DNA from: an uncultured Lachnospiraceae bacterium
Lineage (GTDB): Bacteria; Bacillota; Clostridia; Lachnospirales; Lachnospiraceae
NCBI GenBank assembly: GCA_947382625.1
Contig: CANDAG010000001.1
Location: 186,001-250,000 of the forward strand
Direction: 5' to 3'
Length of the DNA: 64,000 nucleotides
Under the pieces are notes generated by a model that saw only the letters and a program-made list of their open reading frames with translations, did not search any database and was not told the DNA's origin. Made by a program: the position numbers and the translations under genes. Positions 16,689-25,860 of the stretch are shown piece by piece. Each line of letters opens with the position of its first letter. Within the stretch, counting starts at the first letter, position 1.

Positions 16689-18023
16689 TCAGGTCAGCCC
16701 CGCCAGCTTGCGCCATTTTCCGCTTATATATCTTAAAATAAAGCAGGTGATCCGGCAGATCCAGTCCAGCACCATGGCAATCCATACGCCGATGGCTCCA
16801 TACCCCAGACAGGCGCCGATCAGATAACTGAACCCGATCCGGAAGATAAACATGGAGGCAATGGACACTACCATAGTGTAACGTACATCGTTGCAGGCCC
16901 TGAGCATATTGGGAAAGGTAAAGGCCATAGGCCAGAGCAGGCAGGCGCATCCGTTATGGATATAAACCAGTATCCGGGTCAGCTCTGTGGTTTCCGGCGC
17001 AAGACCGTACAGATCCAGAATCCAGTTTAAATTCAAAAAGAGGATCGAATTTACGATGATGGTAGGAATGTAGGTGATCAGCAGCAGCTTTTTGGTATAA
17101 AAGCGGATCTGCTTTTCATCTCCTGCTCCCACACACTGTCCGATCACTGTGATCATTGCAAGGTTAAGGGCGTTGCCGATGAGGCACCCTACACTGTCCA
17201 GATTATTGGCTACCCCGTTAGCAGCGATCTGCATGGTGCCAAAGCCGGAAATAATGCTGACCACCAGCACACGCCCCAGCTGAAAAATCCCGTTTTCTAT
17301 TCCGCTGGGGATCCCGATATAGAGAATTTTTTTTATCAATGTAAAATCCAGGTGAAAAGGTTCCTTAAGGAAGCAGATATCCAGGGAAGGATTCTTAAGG
17401 AGAAAATAAAGTACAATACCGCCCACGGCTCTGGAGATCAGGGAGGGGATCGCCACTCCGGCGGCACCCATGTGGAGTCCGAAAATGCAGACGGCATTTC
17501 CGGTTACATTGATTAGGTTGATCAGGATAGAAACCTTTAAAGTAATCTGGGAATTTCCCATGGACCGAAACAGTGCGGCGCAGGCGTTGTATACTGCCAG
17601 AAAGGGAAAAGAAAGCGCAGATATGGTCAGATAGATCAGCGCATTTTCCATAACATCCGCTTCAATGCTCCCGAAAAACAGGCGCAGCATAGGCTTCCTT
17701 ATAAGGATCACCGCGATTCCCAGCAGGGTCCCGGCAAAAATTACGGTATACAAAAGCTGCTTTGCAGACTTTCGCGCATCTTCCTTTCGCCTGGCTCCCA
17801 GACACTGGGAAGTCACAACAGCGCCTCCGGTAGCCAGTGCCGCCATAATATTGAACATAAGCATATTGATCATGTCCACCAGAGAAACGCCGGAAACAGC
17901 TGCCTCCCCAACGGAGGAGATCATCATGGTGTCCGCCATGCCCACCGTGATGGCCAGGGCCTGTTCAAAGATCAGAGGGATGATTAATTTTTTTAAATCT
18001 TTTCCGGAAAATAATGGTTCCAT
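16689..18023 (-). CDS. MATE-family efflux transporter
   Basis: 444 residues, about twelve hydrophobic segments. Exports cationic drugs or metabolites in exchange for sodium or protons. MATE marks: PLIFEQALAITVGMADTMMI, ALATGGAVVTSQCLGARRKE in the first half, ISALSFPFLAVYNACAALFR then SMGNSQ, and IANGVANNLDSVG-type sequence with ITVIGQCVGAG in the second half. It is 69 bp downstream of another MATE gene on the same strand. The substrate is not readable. Confidence 0.92.
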   Translation of the reverse strand: MEPLFSGKDLKKLIIPLIFEQALAITVGMADTMMISSVGEAAVSGVSLVDMINMLMFNIMAALATGGAVVTSQCLGARRKEDARKSAKQLLYTVIFAGTLLGIAVILIRKPMLRLFFGSIEADVMENALIYLTISALSFPFLAVYNACAALFRSMGNSQITLKVSILINLINVTGNAVCIFGLHMGAAGVAIPSLISRAVGGIVLYFLLKNPSLDICFLKEPFHLDFTLIKKILYIGIPSGIENGIFQLGRVLVVSIISGFGTMQIAANGVANNLDSVGCLIGNALNLAMITVIGQCVGAGDEKQIRFYTKKLLLITYIPTIIVNSILFLNLNWILDLYGLAPETTELTRILVYIHNGCACLLWPMAFTFPNMLRACNDVRYTMVVSIASMFIFRIGFSYLIGACLGYGAIGVWIAMVLDWICRITCFILRYISGKWRKLAGLT

Positions 18024-18092
18024 TTATACTCCTGTCTACTTGGTGCGTCCCTGTGTCAGGGCGAGAATCTGTCAGGCTTTGAAAGTTATCTT

Positions 18093-19508
18093 TTAGAGAT
18101 CTGTTTTGTTTGATTTTGGCTGATTGGACGAAGCCTGCGCGGCCGAAAGTCCCTGAAGCTCCTTTACGATCATGACCACGATCACCTGGGTAAGCGCGAA
18201 GGTGAGGCCGTCAGCCACTGGCTGAGCCAGTTGAAGCCCAAGTATTCCAAAGGCTCCTGGCAGGATCAGGATTGCGGGAATAAAGAACAGTCCCTGTTTA
18301 CTGATGGCAGTTAATGTGGCACGGAAGCTATAGCCGATGGATTGGGCCAGCATATTTCCGATGATGGAATAGGCCTGAAAAGGAAGAAGGCAGCACTGCA
18401 TTTTCAGCGCCAGAGAGCCGATACGGATCACCTCCGCATCCTCCTTCCGGAACATTCTCATGATAGGAGTGGATATGGCAAACATTACTACTGCCATAAC
18501 AAGCAAAAACGCCAGAGCCACCCGGCGGCAGAAGAAATAGGCCTCCAGCACCCGGTCATAGCGTTTCGCACCGAAGTTAAACCCGCATACAGGCTGGAAG
18601 CCCTGACCGAAACCGATCAGGGCAGAGTTGATAAACATCATAATCCTTGTGACAATGGACATGGCGGCTACTGCCGCATCCCCAAAACCGGAGGCCGCTA
18701 CATTAAGGAGCACGGAAGCCACACTGGCCAGTCCCTGCCGCCCCAGGGTAGGCATACCGGCAGAGAGGATTTCTTTGTAGATCCAGCCTTTGAAGGTAAA
18801 ATACCGGGGCAGAGGCTTCAGCACATTTTCCGAACGGATCACCAGCACCAGCAAAATCACAAAACTCACAAACTGACTGAAAATCGTAGCAATGGCGGCT
18901 CCGGAAATGCCCATATGAAAACCGAAGATCAAAATGGGATCCAGGATCACGTTCAAAATACCGCCGGTGGTGATGCCGATCATGGAAAGGGCGGCGTTTC
19001 CCTGAGAACGCAGGTGGTTGTTTAATACAAAGGAAACGGTCATATAGGGGGCCGCAATCAGTATGTACTGTCCGTAATCCTTTGCATAAGGCGCAATCGT
19101 TTCCGTAGCGCCTAACGCAAGTACCAGACTGTCAATATTGGCAATCCCCAGAACCGCCAGCAAAAGACCGAAGGTAAAGGCGGTATACACGGCTGTGGAG
19201 CAGGCCCTCTGGGCCTTTTCCTGCTCCTTGGCCCCAAGCATCCGGGACATGAAGTTTCCGCTTCCCATTCCCAGGGTGAAACCGATCGCCTGGATCATGG
19301 CCATCAGGGAGAAATTCACGCCCACCGCTCCGGAGGCGCTGGTACTCAGCTGGCTGACAAAAAAGGTGTCGGCCATATTGTAAATAGAAGTGATCAGCAT
19401 ACTGATGATGGTTGGCACTGCCAGTCTGGGAATCAGACGATTAATGGGAGTCTGGGTCATCATCCGGTATTTTTCTTCATAGCTCATCGCCTTGCTCATT
19501 GCTTTCAT
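18093..19508 (-). CDS. MATE-family efflux transporter
   Basis: 471 residues, twelve hydrophobic segments. Characteristic MATE sequence: PRLAVPTIISMLITSIYNMA with DTFFVSQLSTSASGAVGV, NFMSRMLGAKEQEKA, LRSQGNAALSMIGITTGG, and FQPVCGFNFGAKRYDRV in the second half. Different subgroup from its neighbour at 16689-18023, so not a recent duplicate. Preceded by the C45-like hydrolase with a 38-bp gap, and probably in one minus-strand transcript running from 20599 to 15322. Confidence 0.92.
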   Translation of the reverse strand: MKAMSKAMSYEEKYRMMTQTPINRLIPRLAVPTIISMLITSIYNMADTFFVSQLSTSASGAVGVNFSLMAMIQAIGFTLGMGSGNFMSRMLGAKEQEKAQRACSTAVYTAFTFGLLLAVLGIANIDSLVLALGATETIAPYAKDYGQYILIAAPYMTVSFVLNNHLRSQGNAALSMIGITTGGILNVILDPILIFGFHMGISGAAIATIFSQFVSFVILLVLVIRSENVLKPLPRYFTFKGWIYKEILSAGMPTLGRQGLASVASVLLNVAASGFGDAAVAAMSIVTRIMMFINSALIGFGQGFQPVCGFNFGAKRYDRVLEAYFFCRRVALAFLLVMAVVMFAISTPIMRMFRKEDAEVIRIGSLALKMQCCLLPFQAYSIIGNMLAQSIGYSFRATLTAISKQGLFFIPAILILPGAFGILGLQLAQPVADGLTFALTQVIVVMIVKELQGLSAAQASSNQPKSNKTDL

Positions 19509-19546
19509 TTGGTGTTTTCTCCGTTTCGCTTAAGTTATAGTCAGAA

Positions 19547-20599
19547 TCAAATAAATTTAAAACGTAAATCCTCCGTGAATTTCCCTCGGCCCGGATTTTT
19601 TTCGCATCGATAAATTCTCCTGTGTTTCGGATCATAAATCACAGACCACACCGTGTCTTTTCCAGTGCTGCGGTCATATTGACAGAGAAATCCGTATTCC
19701 CCGGAGAGCAGTCCCCGTGCAAAGGAGAGACCGGGGACAGAGGCCTTATCCGTGAGGGCAGATTGCAGAGTCTCATAGCGTATTTGGGCAAACCAGTCAT
19801 CGATTTCTGAGAGATTGCCTGATTTTGTTTTCATCTGCGAAAGATCAGACTTTGCCGTGTCAGGTAGATTATACGGCTCCATTTGCGGAAGATGAAAACG
19901 GTTTGTGGCGCATACAAAGCCTGTGCAGGATATTTCCGTCCGCTCCGCACAGCATTCGACCACGGCGATTTTCCCGCCGGAATCTGCCAGTGTCAGAGTC
20001 TGAGCCGATCCAATGGGAAGCTTTTCGATGCAGGAGATGGCTTCCGGTACGGTTCTGCACTTTTCCAGAAGATACCGCAGCAAAAGTCCTGCATTGAAAC
20101 CGGGCTTTCGGACAACGGGAAATACGGACGTGAGTCCGATGGCAAGTCCGTACTCATTGATACCGTCCTCAATTTCAACAAAGGCAGTGGTATTTCCGGT
20201 AAAGGCATAGGCACCGTCGGAAAGACGGTAGATCACATTCATATTCAGTTTTTCCAGATCGGTGAGAAAATCACTGTTGCGCCCCAATAAGATGGTATTG
20301 TCATCGGTGACTGCAAAGCAGGAACAGCAGCAGGCGGGAGGAATGGCGTACATGCTCAGCAAAACAGCCTGAAGAATGCCTGTATCACAGTGCTGGGCGT
20401 CTGCAAGCCCCCGGATTTCCTCCAGGATTTCCGGATAATATTTCTGATAAACGGGAAGGCAGGAACGTGAATAATCCATCCTTTCCGGAGTGATTTCAAA
20501 CGGAATATTTTCCAGAATCATATTTTGGTGCCGAAACAGCAGACTGCCCCAACGAAAGCCAGCTTCATAGTGCGTCCCTTTATAGTGTACATGATACAT
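19547..20599 (-). CDS. C45-type Ntn hydrolase (acyl-CoA:6-APA acyltransferase-like)
   Basis: 350 residues. N-terminal part MYHVHYKGTHYEAGFRWGSL is the usual opening of the C45 family, whose precursors cut themselves to expose an N-terminal cysteine. A cysteine-rich stretch PPACCCSCFAVTDDNTILLG then GRNSDF places the nucleophile at the last cysteine (SC/FAV), followed by Arg and Asp of the active site. LTLADSGGKIAVVECC matches the family core. It could hydrolyse an amide or beta-lactam-like bond. Position before two MATE exporters suggests a detoxification operon (inference). Confidence 0.85.
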   Translation of the reverse strand: MYHVHYKGTHYEAGFRWGSLLFRHQNMILENIPFEITPERMDYSRSCLPVYQKYYPEILEEIRGLADAQHCDTGILQAVLLSMYAIPPACCCSCFAVTDDNTILLGRNSDFLTDLEKLNMNVIYRLSDGAYAFTGNTTAFVEIEDGINEYGLAIGLTSVFPVVRKPGFNAGLLLRYLLEKCRTVPEAISCIEKLPIGSAQTLTLADSGGKIAVVECCAERTEISCTGFVCATNRFHLPQMEPYNLPDTAKSDLSQMKTKSGNLSEIDDWFAQIRYETLQSALTDKASVPGLSFARGLLSGEYGFLCQYDRSTGKDTVWSVIYDPKHRRIYRCEKNPGRGKFTEDLRFKFI

Positions 20600-20633
20600 T
20601 TTTATGCTCCTTATGCAATAGTTTAATTGTTAT

Positions 20634-20663
20634 GGTAACCATCCGGTCGATCCGGAAATTACC
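20634..20663. other. imperfect inverted repeat before the C45 hydrolase
   Basis: GGTAA-cca-TCCGG, 5-base loop, CCGGA-aa-TTACC. It sits 35 bp before the C45 start and about 60 bp after the phospholipase-like gene's end. It could be that gene's terminator (no T run follows on the minus strand) or an operator. Confidence 0.35.
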
Positions 20664-20721
20664 TTTCATAAGGAGCCGCCGGCAGCTCACAGATAAAGAG
20701 TAGCGGAATAAAAAATTTATG

Positions 20722-21432
20722 TCAATAGCTGTAAAAATTATCTGTTGTCGTTTTTTTTAACCATTGAAATATTGTCTCTGCAATACTGTTTACAGTAAAT
20801 TCTATAAAAGTATTCAGATCATTTGCTGACAGGTAATGATATTTCGATATATCTACCATATCAACATTATATTGTGCATTTAGCAGGTGGTTTCGCTGCC
20901 GTTCCACATCCTCCTTATTGATCAATAAGCCGTTGGTAGTCCCATCCACATCCATTGCAAGAGCTTCTGAAAGGAACTTCCGGATGGTTTTGGTATGCTC
21001 ACTGTTTTGATAAAGCCATAAATCAATACCCCTGGCCTCCGGATAATATACCTTTCTGAACTCGTCCACATTCATTGGCGGAATATATTTACTCTGAAGT
21101 CTTCTCCAGATCTTTATGTCATTCCAATAATCTGTCAGGCAGTGAACGCATATCCCAATACCATAGTCTCCGTAAGGATGTTCCTGCCCGGCAATACTTT
21201 CACAGAAGCAGCAGATATTTTTTTCCCACAGCGGATAATCCTGGGTATCACTCCATGGGCCGCAGCCTTCAAACATATGTGATCTTATTTTCATATTAAT
21301 ATTGTAATCCGGATTCATATGTACGGAATCAGGCGCTACAGAGCCAAGAATAAATTCTGCAGTATTTACTATCTGTGGAATCCGCTCTGACAGCCTGTAT
21401 GCAATCTCCATATGGATCATCTGAAAAGCCAT
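20722..21432 (-). CDS. zinc-dependent phospholipase C-like protein
   Basis: 236 residues behind AAGGAGGA. It resembles the bacterial zinc phospholipase C fold: HMEIAYRLSERIPQIV and LGSVAPDSVHMNP at the N-terminus, SHMFEGCG, then HPYGDYGIGICVHCLTDYW, which supplies the His-x-x-x-Asp type metal ligands. No signal peptide, unlike secreted clostridial alpha-toxins, so it is probably an intracellular member of uncharacterised role. AT-richer than its neighbours. Its promoter is the cassette at 21451-21486. Confidence 0.7.
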   Translation of the reverse strand: MAFQMIHMEIAYRLSERIPQIVNTAEFILGSVAPDSVHMNPDYNINMKIRSHMFEGCGPWSDTQDYPLWEKNICCFCESIAGQEHPYGDYGIGICVHCLTDYWNDIKIWRRLQSKYIPPMNVDEFRKVYYPEARGIDLWLYQNSEHTKTIRKFLSEALAMDVDGTTNGLLINKEDVERQRNHLLNAQYNVDMVDISKYHYLSANDLNTFIEFTVNSIAETIFQWLKKTTTDNFYSY

Positions 21433-21450
21433 AGATTTTATTCCTCCTTA

Positions 21451-21486
21451 CGACCTACGCGTGCATCAGCACGCTTCATTATATCA
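21451..21486 (-). promoter_or_regulatory. dispersed promoter-hairpin cassette, copy 1
   Basis: Read on the minus strand: TGATATAAT (extended -10), then GAA, the hairpin GCGTGC-TGAT-GCACGC, then GTAGGTCG, directly followed by the AAGGAGG site of the phospholipase-like gene. A transcript starting about 7 bases after the -10 would carry the stem at its very 5' end. The same 36-bp block occurs at 50734-50769 with one stem pair changed from G-C to A-T on both sides. A short frame MKRADARVGRKEE also lies across it and stops 8 bases before the gene start. Confidence 0.7.
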
Positions 21487-21513
21487 TGTGTAGACTAAAA
21501 AATCATCGGGAAT

Positions 21514-22308
21514 TCATGAACCGCATGATTTATAATTTTTTACCCCATACTGCCACAGGCAAGAGCAGATCAGCAAAAACACCGCAATTCCAAAGGGGCT
21601 AAATGCCAGGTAAATACTGCCTTTTTTCCCCAGCAGAAACTGTAAGGGGTAATATTGGATCAGTGTGTAGGGAATTATATAAGTGCAGAATCTCAAGATT
21701 CCTTTCCCGTAAATATCTATGGGATACTTGCCGTGGGTCTTTGCCCCGTAGGTCAGCACATTCATCAGGGAAGTATCTTCAATGGAAAAGAAGCACATGC
21801 TTGCCTCCAGAATGAACAGCCCGATAAATAATAAGGTGCCCCCTGTAATCATGGCGGCCATCGTCCAGACCTTCGCAGCACTCCATGTGATCTGACTGTG
21901 CCTGATCCCCAGCACCAGCGTAATGACAGCGGTCAGTAAAGGCCCTGTCCTTCCCACTTCAAACCTGCTTCCCATGACCTGAAGGATCAGACTGCAGGGC
22001 CTGAGCATCATCCGGTCAAATTCCCCTTTTCTCACTATTCCCGAAAACACCTTGAACCCGTTGCCAAACAGTTCCGCAAAGGTAAAGGACATCTGGATCA
22101 CGGAAAAGCACAGCAGTACCTCCCCATAGGTATATCCCTTAATCTGTGTCAGATCAGAGAATAAAAAGCGGATTCCGATCAGCTCACAGAATGCGATGAT
22201 AAACCGTCCAATAATCATCAACAGAAAGGATAGCTTGTACTGCATGATGCTCTTCGTACATACAGATGCGTATTTCATATACAATTTTAAATTTTTCCTG
22301 ATTTTCAT
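21514..22308 (-). CDS. ABC-2 type exporter permease
   Basis: 264 residues from ATG 22308, five bases after GGAGG; two earlier in-frame ATGs at 22320 and 22311 are less well placed. Six hydrophobic segments. Pattern FSGIVRKGEFDRMMLRPCSL and the AKTHGKYPIDIYGKGILRFC stretch are typical of the paired ABC-2 permeases found beside NatA-like ATPases. Last gene of a three-gene operon with a second permease and an ATPase. Cargo unknown. Confidence 0.85.
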   Translation of the reverse strand: MKIRKNLKLYMKYASVCTKSIMQYKLSFLLMIIGRFIIAFCELIGIRFLFSDLTQIKGYTYGEVLLCFSVIQMSFTFAELFGNGFKVFSGIVRKGEFDRMMLRPCSLILQVMGSRFEVGRTGPLLTAVITLVLGIRHSQITWSAAKVWTMAAMITGGTLLFIGLFILEASMCFFSIEDTSLMNVLTYGAKTHGKYPIDIYGKGILRFCTYIIPYTLIQYYPLQFLLGKKGSIYLAFSPFGIAVFLLICSCLWQYGVKNYKSCGS

Positions 22309-22338
22309 CATAACCTCCATGCCGGATCCGGCTCTGTG

Positions 22339-23145
22339 TCAGCCTCCCTGCAATGCCACTCTTTTTTCCGCCTTTTTCCACAGGGCAATTCCCAGAAGCA
22401 TTAATACCGCCAGCCAGAAAATCTGCTTTAAGATACACAGATATACGTCCCCGCCCATCAAATCACCACTGTAGATCCGGAATGGAACATTTTGCATATA
22501 GGCAAAGGGGGACAGCTCCAGCAAAAACAAATATTTTTTTGGAAAAAAGGGCAGCGGGATCACATTTCCTGAGAGGAAATCCACTGCTCCTGTCAGTACC
22601 ATCCTCCACCCCTGAGGAGAAATCGTAAAAAAGCACAGCATATAGACGATCATACAAAAGGTAACAGTGATCCCAAGAGCCAGAAATACCGTCAAAAGAA
22701 ACAGCAAAAAGGAAACGCCGCTTACCGGAAGAGTCATTCTATAGGCCTTCGGCATCAAAAGAAAGGCACAGAATAACACAGGCACACACCTCATGAAAGC
22801 TTCGGCGATTCTTGCCCCAACTGTTCTTGAAAACCACATGGAATAGATGGACAGAGGACGGCACAGTTCATATGCAATACCGCCGTCTGTTATCATTGCA
22901 AACAGATCATTGTCCGCCGCCCAGGTATTGAAAAGAACCAGCAGCCCTTCCTTCAGCCATATGTATGTCACAATGGATGAATAGTCCATAGGCATTTTAC
23001 CGCCGGATGCCTCCGCGATTGCCCGGTAGGCCAGACACTCCATCAGACCCCAGATCAGCTGCGTGGTCAAAGCTGTGACTGTTGCCATACGATACTGCAT
23101 TCCGGTGGCAAACCGGAGCTTGAAAAAGCAAATATATTTTTTCAT
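22339..23145 (-). CDS. ABC-2 type exporter permease
   Basis: 268 residues behind AGGAGGAGG. Six hydrophobic segments; AMITDGGIAYELCRPLSIYS (cytoplasmic elbow) and DFLSGNVIPLPFFP are typical of this permease type. It is 9 bp downstream of the ATPase gene and 30 bp upstream of the second permease. The two permeases probably form a heterodimer with the ATPase. Confidence 0.87.
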   Translation of the reverse strand: MKKYICFFKLRFATGMQYRMATVTALTTQLIWGLMECLAYRAIAEASGGKMPMDYSSIVTYIWLKEGLLVLFNTWAADNDLFAMITDGGIAYELCRPLSIYSMWFSRTVGARIAEAFMRCVPVLFCAFLLMPKAYRMTLPVSGVSFLLFLLTVFLALGITVTFCMIVYMLCFFTISPQGWRMVLTGAVDFLSGNVIPLPFFPKKYLFLLELSPFAYMQNVPFRIYSGDLMGGDVYLCILKQIFWLAVLMLLGIALWKKAEKRVALQGG

Positions 23146-23154
23146 GGCCTCCTC

Positions 23155-23979
23155 CTACACAATATTTAATTTGGCATAGAGGCCGGCTATGATATGGTCG
23201 ATGTCCGTTTCCTGGCTCTGGCCCTCTGATCCCACCGATTCTGATGTGAGTCGCAGATCCTCCAGGGTTCCGTCCATCAGCTTCTGCCCCCTGCCAATCA
23301 AAATCACGCGTCTGGCAATCGCCTCAATATCCTGCATATCATGGGTTGTCAGAATGACCGTGGTCCTGTGTTCTTCATTCATCTTTTTGATAAAGCCCCG
23401 AACTGCAATCTTGGACACCGCATCCAGTCCGATGGTGGGCTCGTCCAGAAACAGCAGCCTGGGATCGTGCAGGAGCGATGCCGCAATTTCACAGCGCATG
23501 CGCTGTCCCAGGGATAACTGCCTTGTAGGGGTTTTTAACAATTCCTCCAGGTGCAGCAGCTGTGTCAGTTCTTCCAGTTTATTGCGGTATGCCGGTACAG
23601 ATATAGAATAAACTGCCTGCAAAAGCTCAAAGGAATCTATCACCGGGATGTCCCACCATAGCTGGGAGCGCTGCCCGAAAACAACTCCGATCTGCCTGAC
23701 ATACTCCTTCCTGTCCCTCCAGGGCACCTGACCGTTTACCACACAGCTGCCGCTATCCGGCGTCAGGATTCCGCTTAAAATTTTGATGGTGGTGCTTTTG
23801 CCTGCCCCATTTGGGCCAATATAGCCCACCATTTCACCCTCATTTATGGTAAAGCTGATGTGATCGATGGCATTGACAATGTCATACTCCCTGTTGAAAA
23901 GAGATTTGACAGCATTGCCGAATCCCGGCTCACGCCTGGCAACCCGGTAGCGTTTACAGATATCCTGAAATTCTATCAA
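23155..23979 (-). CDS. ABC transporter ATPase (NatA-like)
   Basis: 274 residues, starting at a TTG (23979) eight bases after GGAGG; no ATG or GTG in that frame is near. Walker A GPNGAGKST, Q-loop FGQRSQLWW, signature LSLGQRMR, Walker B LLFLDEPTIGLD and switch histidine in TTHDMQD are all present. The C-terminus has a ~40-residue extension (LTSESVGSEGQSQETDIDHI). First gene of the exporter operon. Confidence 0.92.
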   Translation of the reverse strand: MIEFQDICKRYRVARREPGFGNAVKSLFNREYDIVNAIDHISFTINEGEMVGYIGPNGAGKSTTIKILSGILTPDSGSCVVNGQVPWRDRKEYVRQIGVVFGQRSQLWWDIPVIDSFELLQAVYSISVPAYRNKLEELTQLLHLEELLKTPTRQLSLGQRMRCEIAASLLHDPRLLFLDEPTIGLDAVSKIAVRGFIKKMNEEHRTTVILTTHDMQDIEAIARRVILIGRGQKLMDGTLEDLRLTSESVGSEGQSQETDIDHIIAGLYAKLNIV

Positions 23980-24106
23980 AATAAATCCCTCCTTTTCCGC
24001 AGAAAAAGACCAGGCCTCCGGATGCCTTATCCATACTGCGGGGATATTTTCTGGTATTGATCAGCTGATAAAAAAATTATAGCAGAAAACAAAAAAAGAA
24101 GTAGAC

Positions 24107-24202
24107 TTGTAATTGATTTTGTGGTAAAGTATATAATTAGTATCGCCCAAAAACAGAACGGGATGAAAAACCGGAAGCATCTGCCGAAGCTTCCGGTTTT
24201 TT
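24107..24202 (+). ncRNA. promoter plus terminator: possible short leader or small RNA
   Basis: Within the 422-bp gap between the ABC operon and the GH43-like gene. TTGTAA (24107-24112) and TATATAAT (24130-24137, 17-19 bp apart) are followed about 30 bp later by a very stable hairpin, AAAACCGGAAGC/GCTTCCGGTTTT (24167-24200), with T6. Transcription from this promoter would stop after about 60 nt. This suggests a small RNA or an attenuator. No known riboswitch class was recognised in the short leader. Confidence 0.45.
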
Positions 24203-24401
24203 CGCTCTTATTTTCCTGTCCAGGTATCGCATCTATGGCATCTGAAATTTACCGCTTGGCAATGTGGCAAAGTTCATGATACCGCAGTCTCAGAAGCGTT
24301 ACACCCACTATTTTTTGATAGCCTTTGGGGAAGGATTCCGCTATAATGAAATTGCTGACAAGTTAAAGAAAAAGAAAACATTGGATGAAAGGGAAAAGTA
24401 T

Positions 24402-25304
24402 ATGAGCATATTAAAAAACGGAACCCTATGGAAAGACACAAACGGAGATCCCATCCATGCCCATGGCGGCTATATTATTTTTCATGAGGGGTATTATTAC
24501 TGGTATGGAGAGGACAGGCGGGAAGACTTTTATGTAAGCTGCTACCGCTCAGAGAATCTGGTGGACTGGGAATTTCGCCGTCATGTCCTCACGACCCGGT
24601 CAGCTACAGAAGGCTATCGTGTCAGGACGAATATACAGCTTAGAAATGTTGACGGAGGAAAGGTCAATTTAGAGCGACCCAAGGTACTCTATAATAAAAA
24701 AATAAAGAAATTTGTAATGTGGGTACACTTTGAAAACGGGAAGGATTATCTTGACGCGGCGGTGGGGATTGCCACCTGCGACAGTCCGGACGGGGATTTT
24801 GTGTATCACGGACATTTTAATCCCTATGGGTATATGTCCCGGGATTGTACACTGTTTCAGGATGATGACGGGACCGCATACTTTATCTCTGCATCACGGG
24901 ATAATGCAGATTTACATGTTTACCGTCTGACGGATGATTATATGAATGTAGATACGCTGGTGCACAGACTCTGGCAGGGAGAGTACCGGGAAGCACCCGC
25001 TGTAGTAAAGATAAAAGAAAAATATTATATGCTTTCCTCTTTTTGTACCGGCTGGGCGCCCAACCAAGGCAAATATGCCGTGGCAGACTCTATGGAAGGA
25101 AGGTGGAGCACGCTGACAGAGATTGGTGACGAGACCACTTACCGCAGTCAGCCGGCGTTTATCCTTCAAAAGGACGGCCGCGTCCTGTATTATGGGGACA
25201 GATGGGATGGAGAGGATTATTTTAACTCAAGCTATGTGATCTATCCGCTGACGGAAAAAGACGGAAAGCTTACCATGGAGTATGCGGATGAGATAGAAAT
25301 CTGA
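24402..25304 (+). CDS. GH43-like five-bladed propeller glycosidase
   Basis: 300 residues from ATG 24402 behind AAAGGGA; a longer frame from 24264 has no ribosome site. The opening WKDTNGDPIHAHGGYIIFHE and GYYYWYGEDRRED match GH43 enzymes of the exo-beta-1,3-galactanase type. Further marks: NLVDWEFRRHVL, VNLERPKVLYN, SRDCTLFQDDDGTAYFISAS, and the general-acid region EYREAPAVVKIKEKYYML. No signal peptide, no carbohydrate-binding module. A galactosidase on short arabinogalactan fragments is plausible. Exact specificity uncertain. Confidence 0.8.
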   Translation: MSILKNGTLWKDTNGDPIHAHGGYIIFHEGYYYWYGEDRREDFYVSCYRSENLVDWEFRRHVLTTRSATEGYRVRTNIQLRNVDGGKVNLERPKVLYNKKIKKFVMWVHFENGKDYLDAAVGIATCDSPDGDFVYHGHFNPYGYMSRDCTLFQDDDGTAYFISASRDNADLHVYRLTDDYMNVDTLVHRLWQGEYREAPAVVKIKEKYYMLSSFCTGWAPNQGKYAVADSMEGRWSTLTEIGDETTYRSQPAFILQKDGRVLYYGDRWDGEDYFNSSYVIYPLTEKDGKLTMEYADEIEI

Positions 25305-25367
25305 TTTTCGCAAGGGGGCAGAGGATGAAAATCAGGTGCTTATTGATCTATAAGGAGAAGCTTTTAT

Positions 25368-25811
25368 ATGGTTTATATAAAGAAAGTGGAGAAAGATACA
25401 ATAAAAAAATGTGCAGGAATCTATAGAAATGCATATCGTGAAGAACCATGGAATGAGGAATATGATGTTGATGATGTAGAGGACTATATTACCCATTTTT
25501 TGGACTCTGAAACTAAATGTGCCTTTGCATTTGTATTAGGAGAGAGCATTATCGGAGTGGCTATGGGCTTGCTTGTTCCTGTTATTGGGTCATGCTATTT
25601 TAGAATGGAAGATATATGTATAGAACCTGCATATCAAGCAAGAGGCTATGGAAGACAATTCATTGAGTTAATGGAAAATAACCTTAAAATGAAAGGATGT
25701 GACTCCATACTTTTGGGAACTCAGAGAGGATTTCCGGCACATAAATTCTATTTAAGAAATGATTTTAAAGAGATAGATTCTGTTTTATTATATCGGGAAA
25801 TAAAAAGGTGA
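25368..25811 (+). CDS. GNAT-family N-acetyltransferase
   Basis: 147 residues behind AAGGAG. The acetyl-CoA motif is DICIEPAYQARGYGRQFIEL (Q/RxxGxG/A), followed by CDSILLGTQRGFPAHKFYLR and the closing strand DSVLLYREIKR. Substrate unknown. The DNA is AT-rich compared with the GH43 gene before it, and the next genes share this composition, which suggests an acquired or decaying stretch from here to about 28 kb. Confidence 0.85.
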   Translation: MVYIKKVEKDTIKKCAGIYRNAYREEPWNEEYDVDDVEDYITHFLDSETKCAFAFVLGESIIGVAMGLLVPVIGSCYFRMEDICIEPAYQARGYGRQFIELMENNLKMKGCDSILLGTQRGFPAHKFYLRNDFKEIDSVLLYREIKR

Positions 25812-25860
25812 TATATTTTTACTTGCGATAAAGAGAACACTGTTTTGAAAGGGGCAGAGG

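Noticed and set aside
24264-24401. N-terminal extension of the GH43-like protein (46 extra residues)
   Set aside because: No ribosome site at 24264, the extension is unlike the family, and ATG 24402 has AAAGGGA at a good distance.
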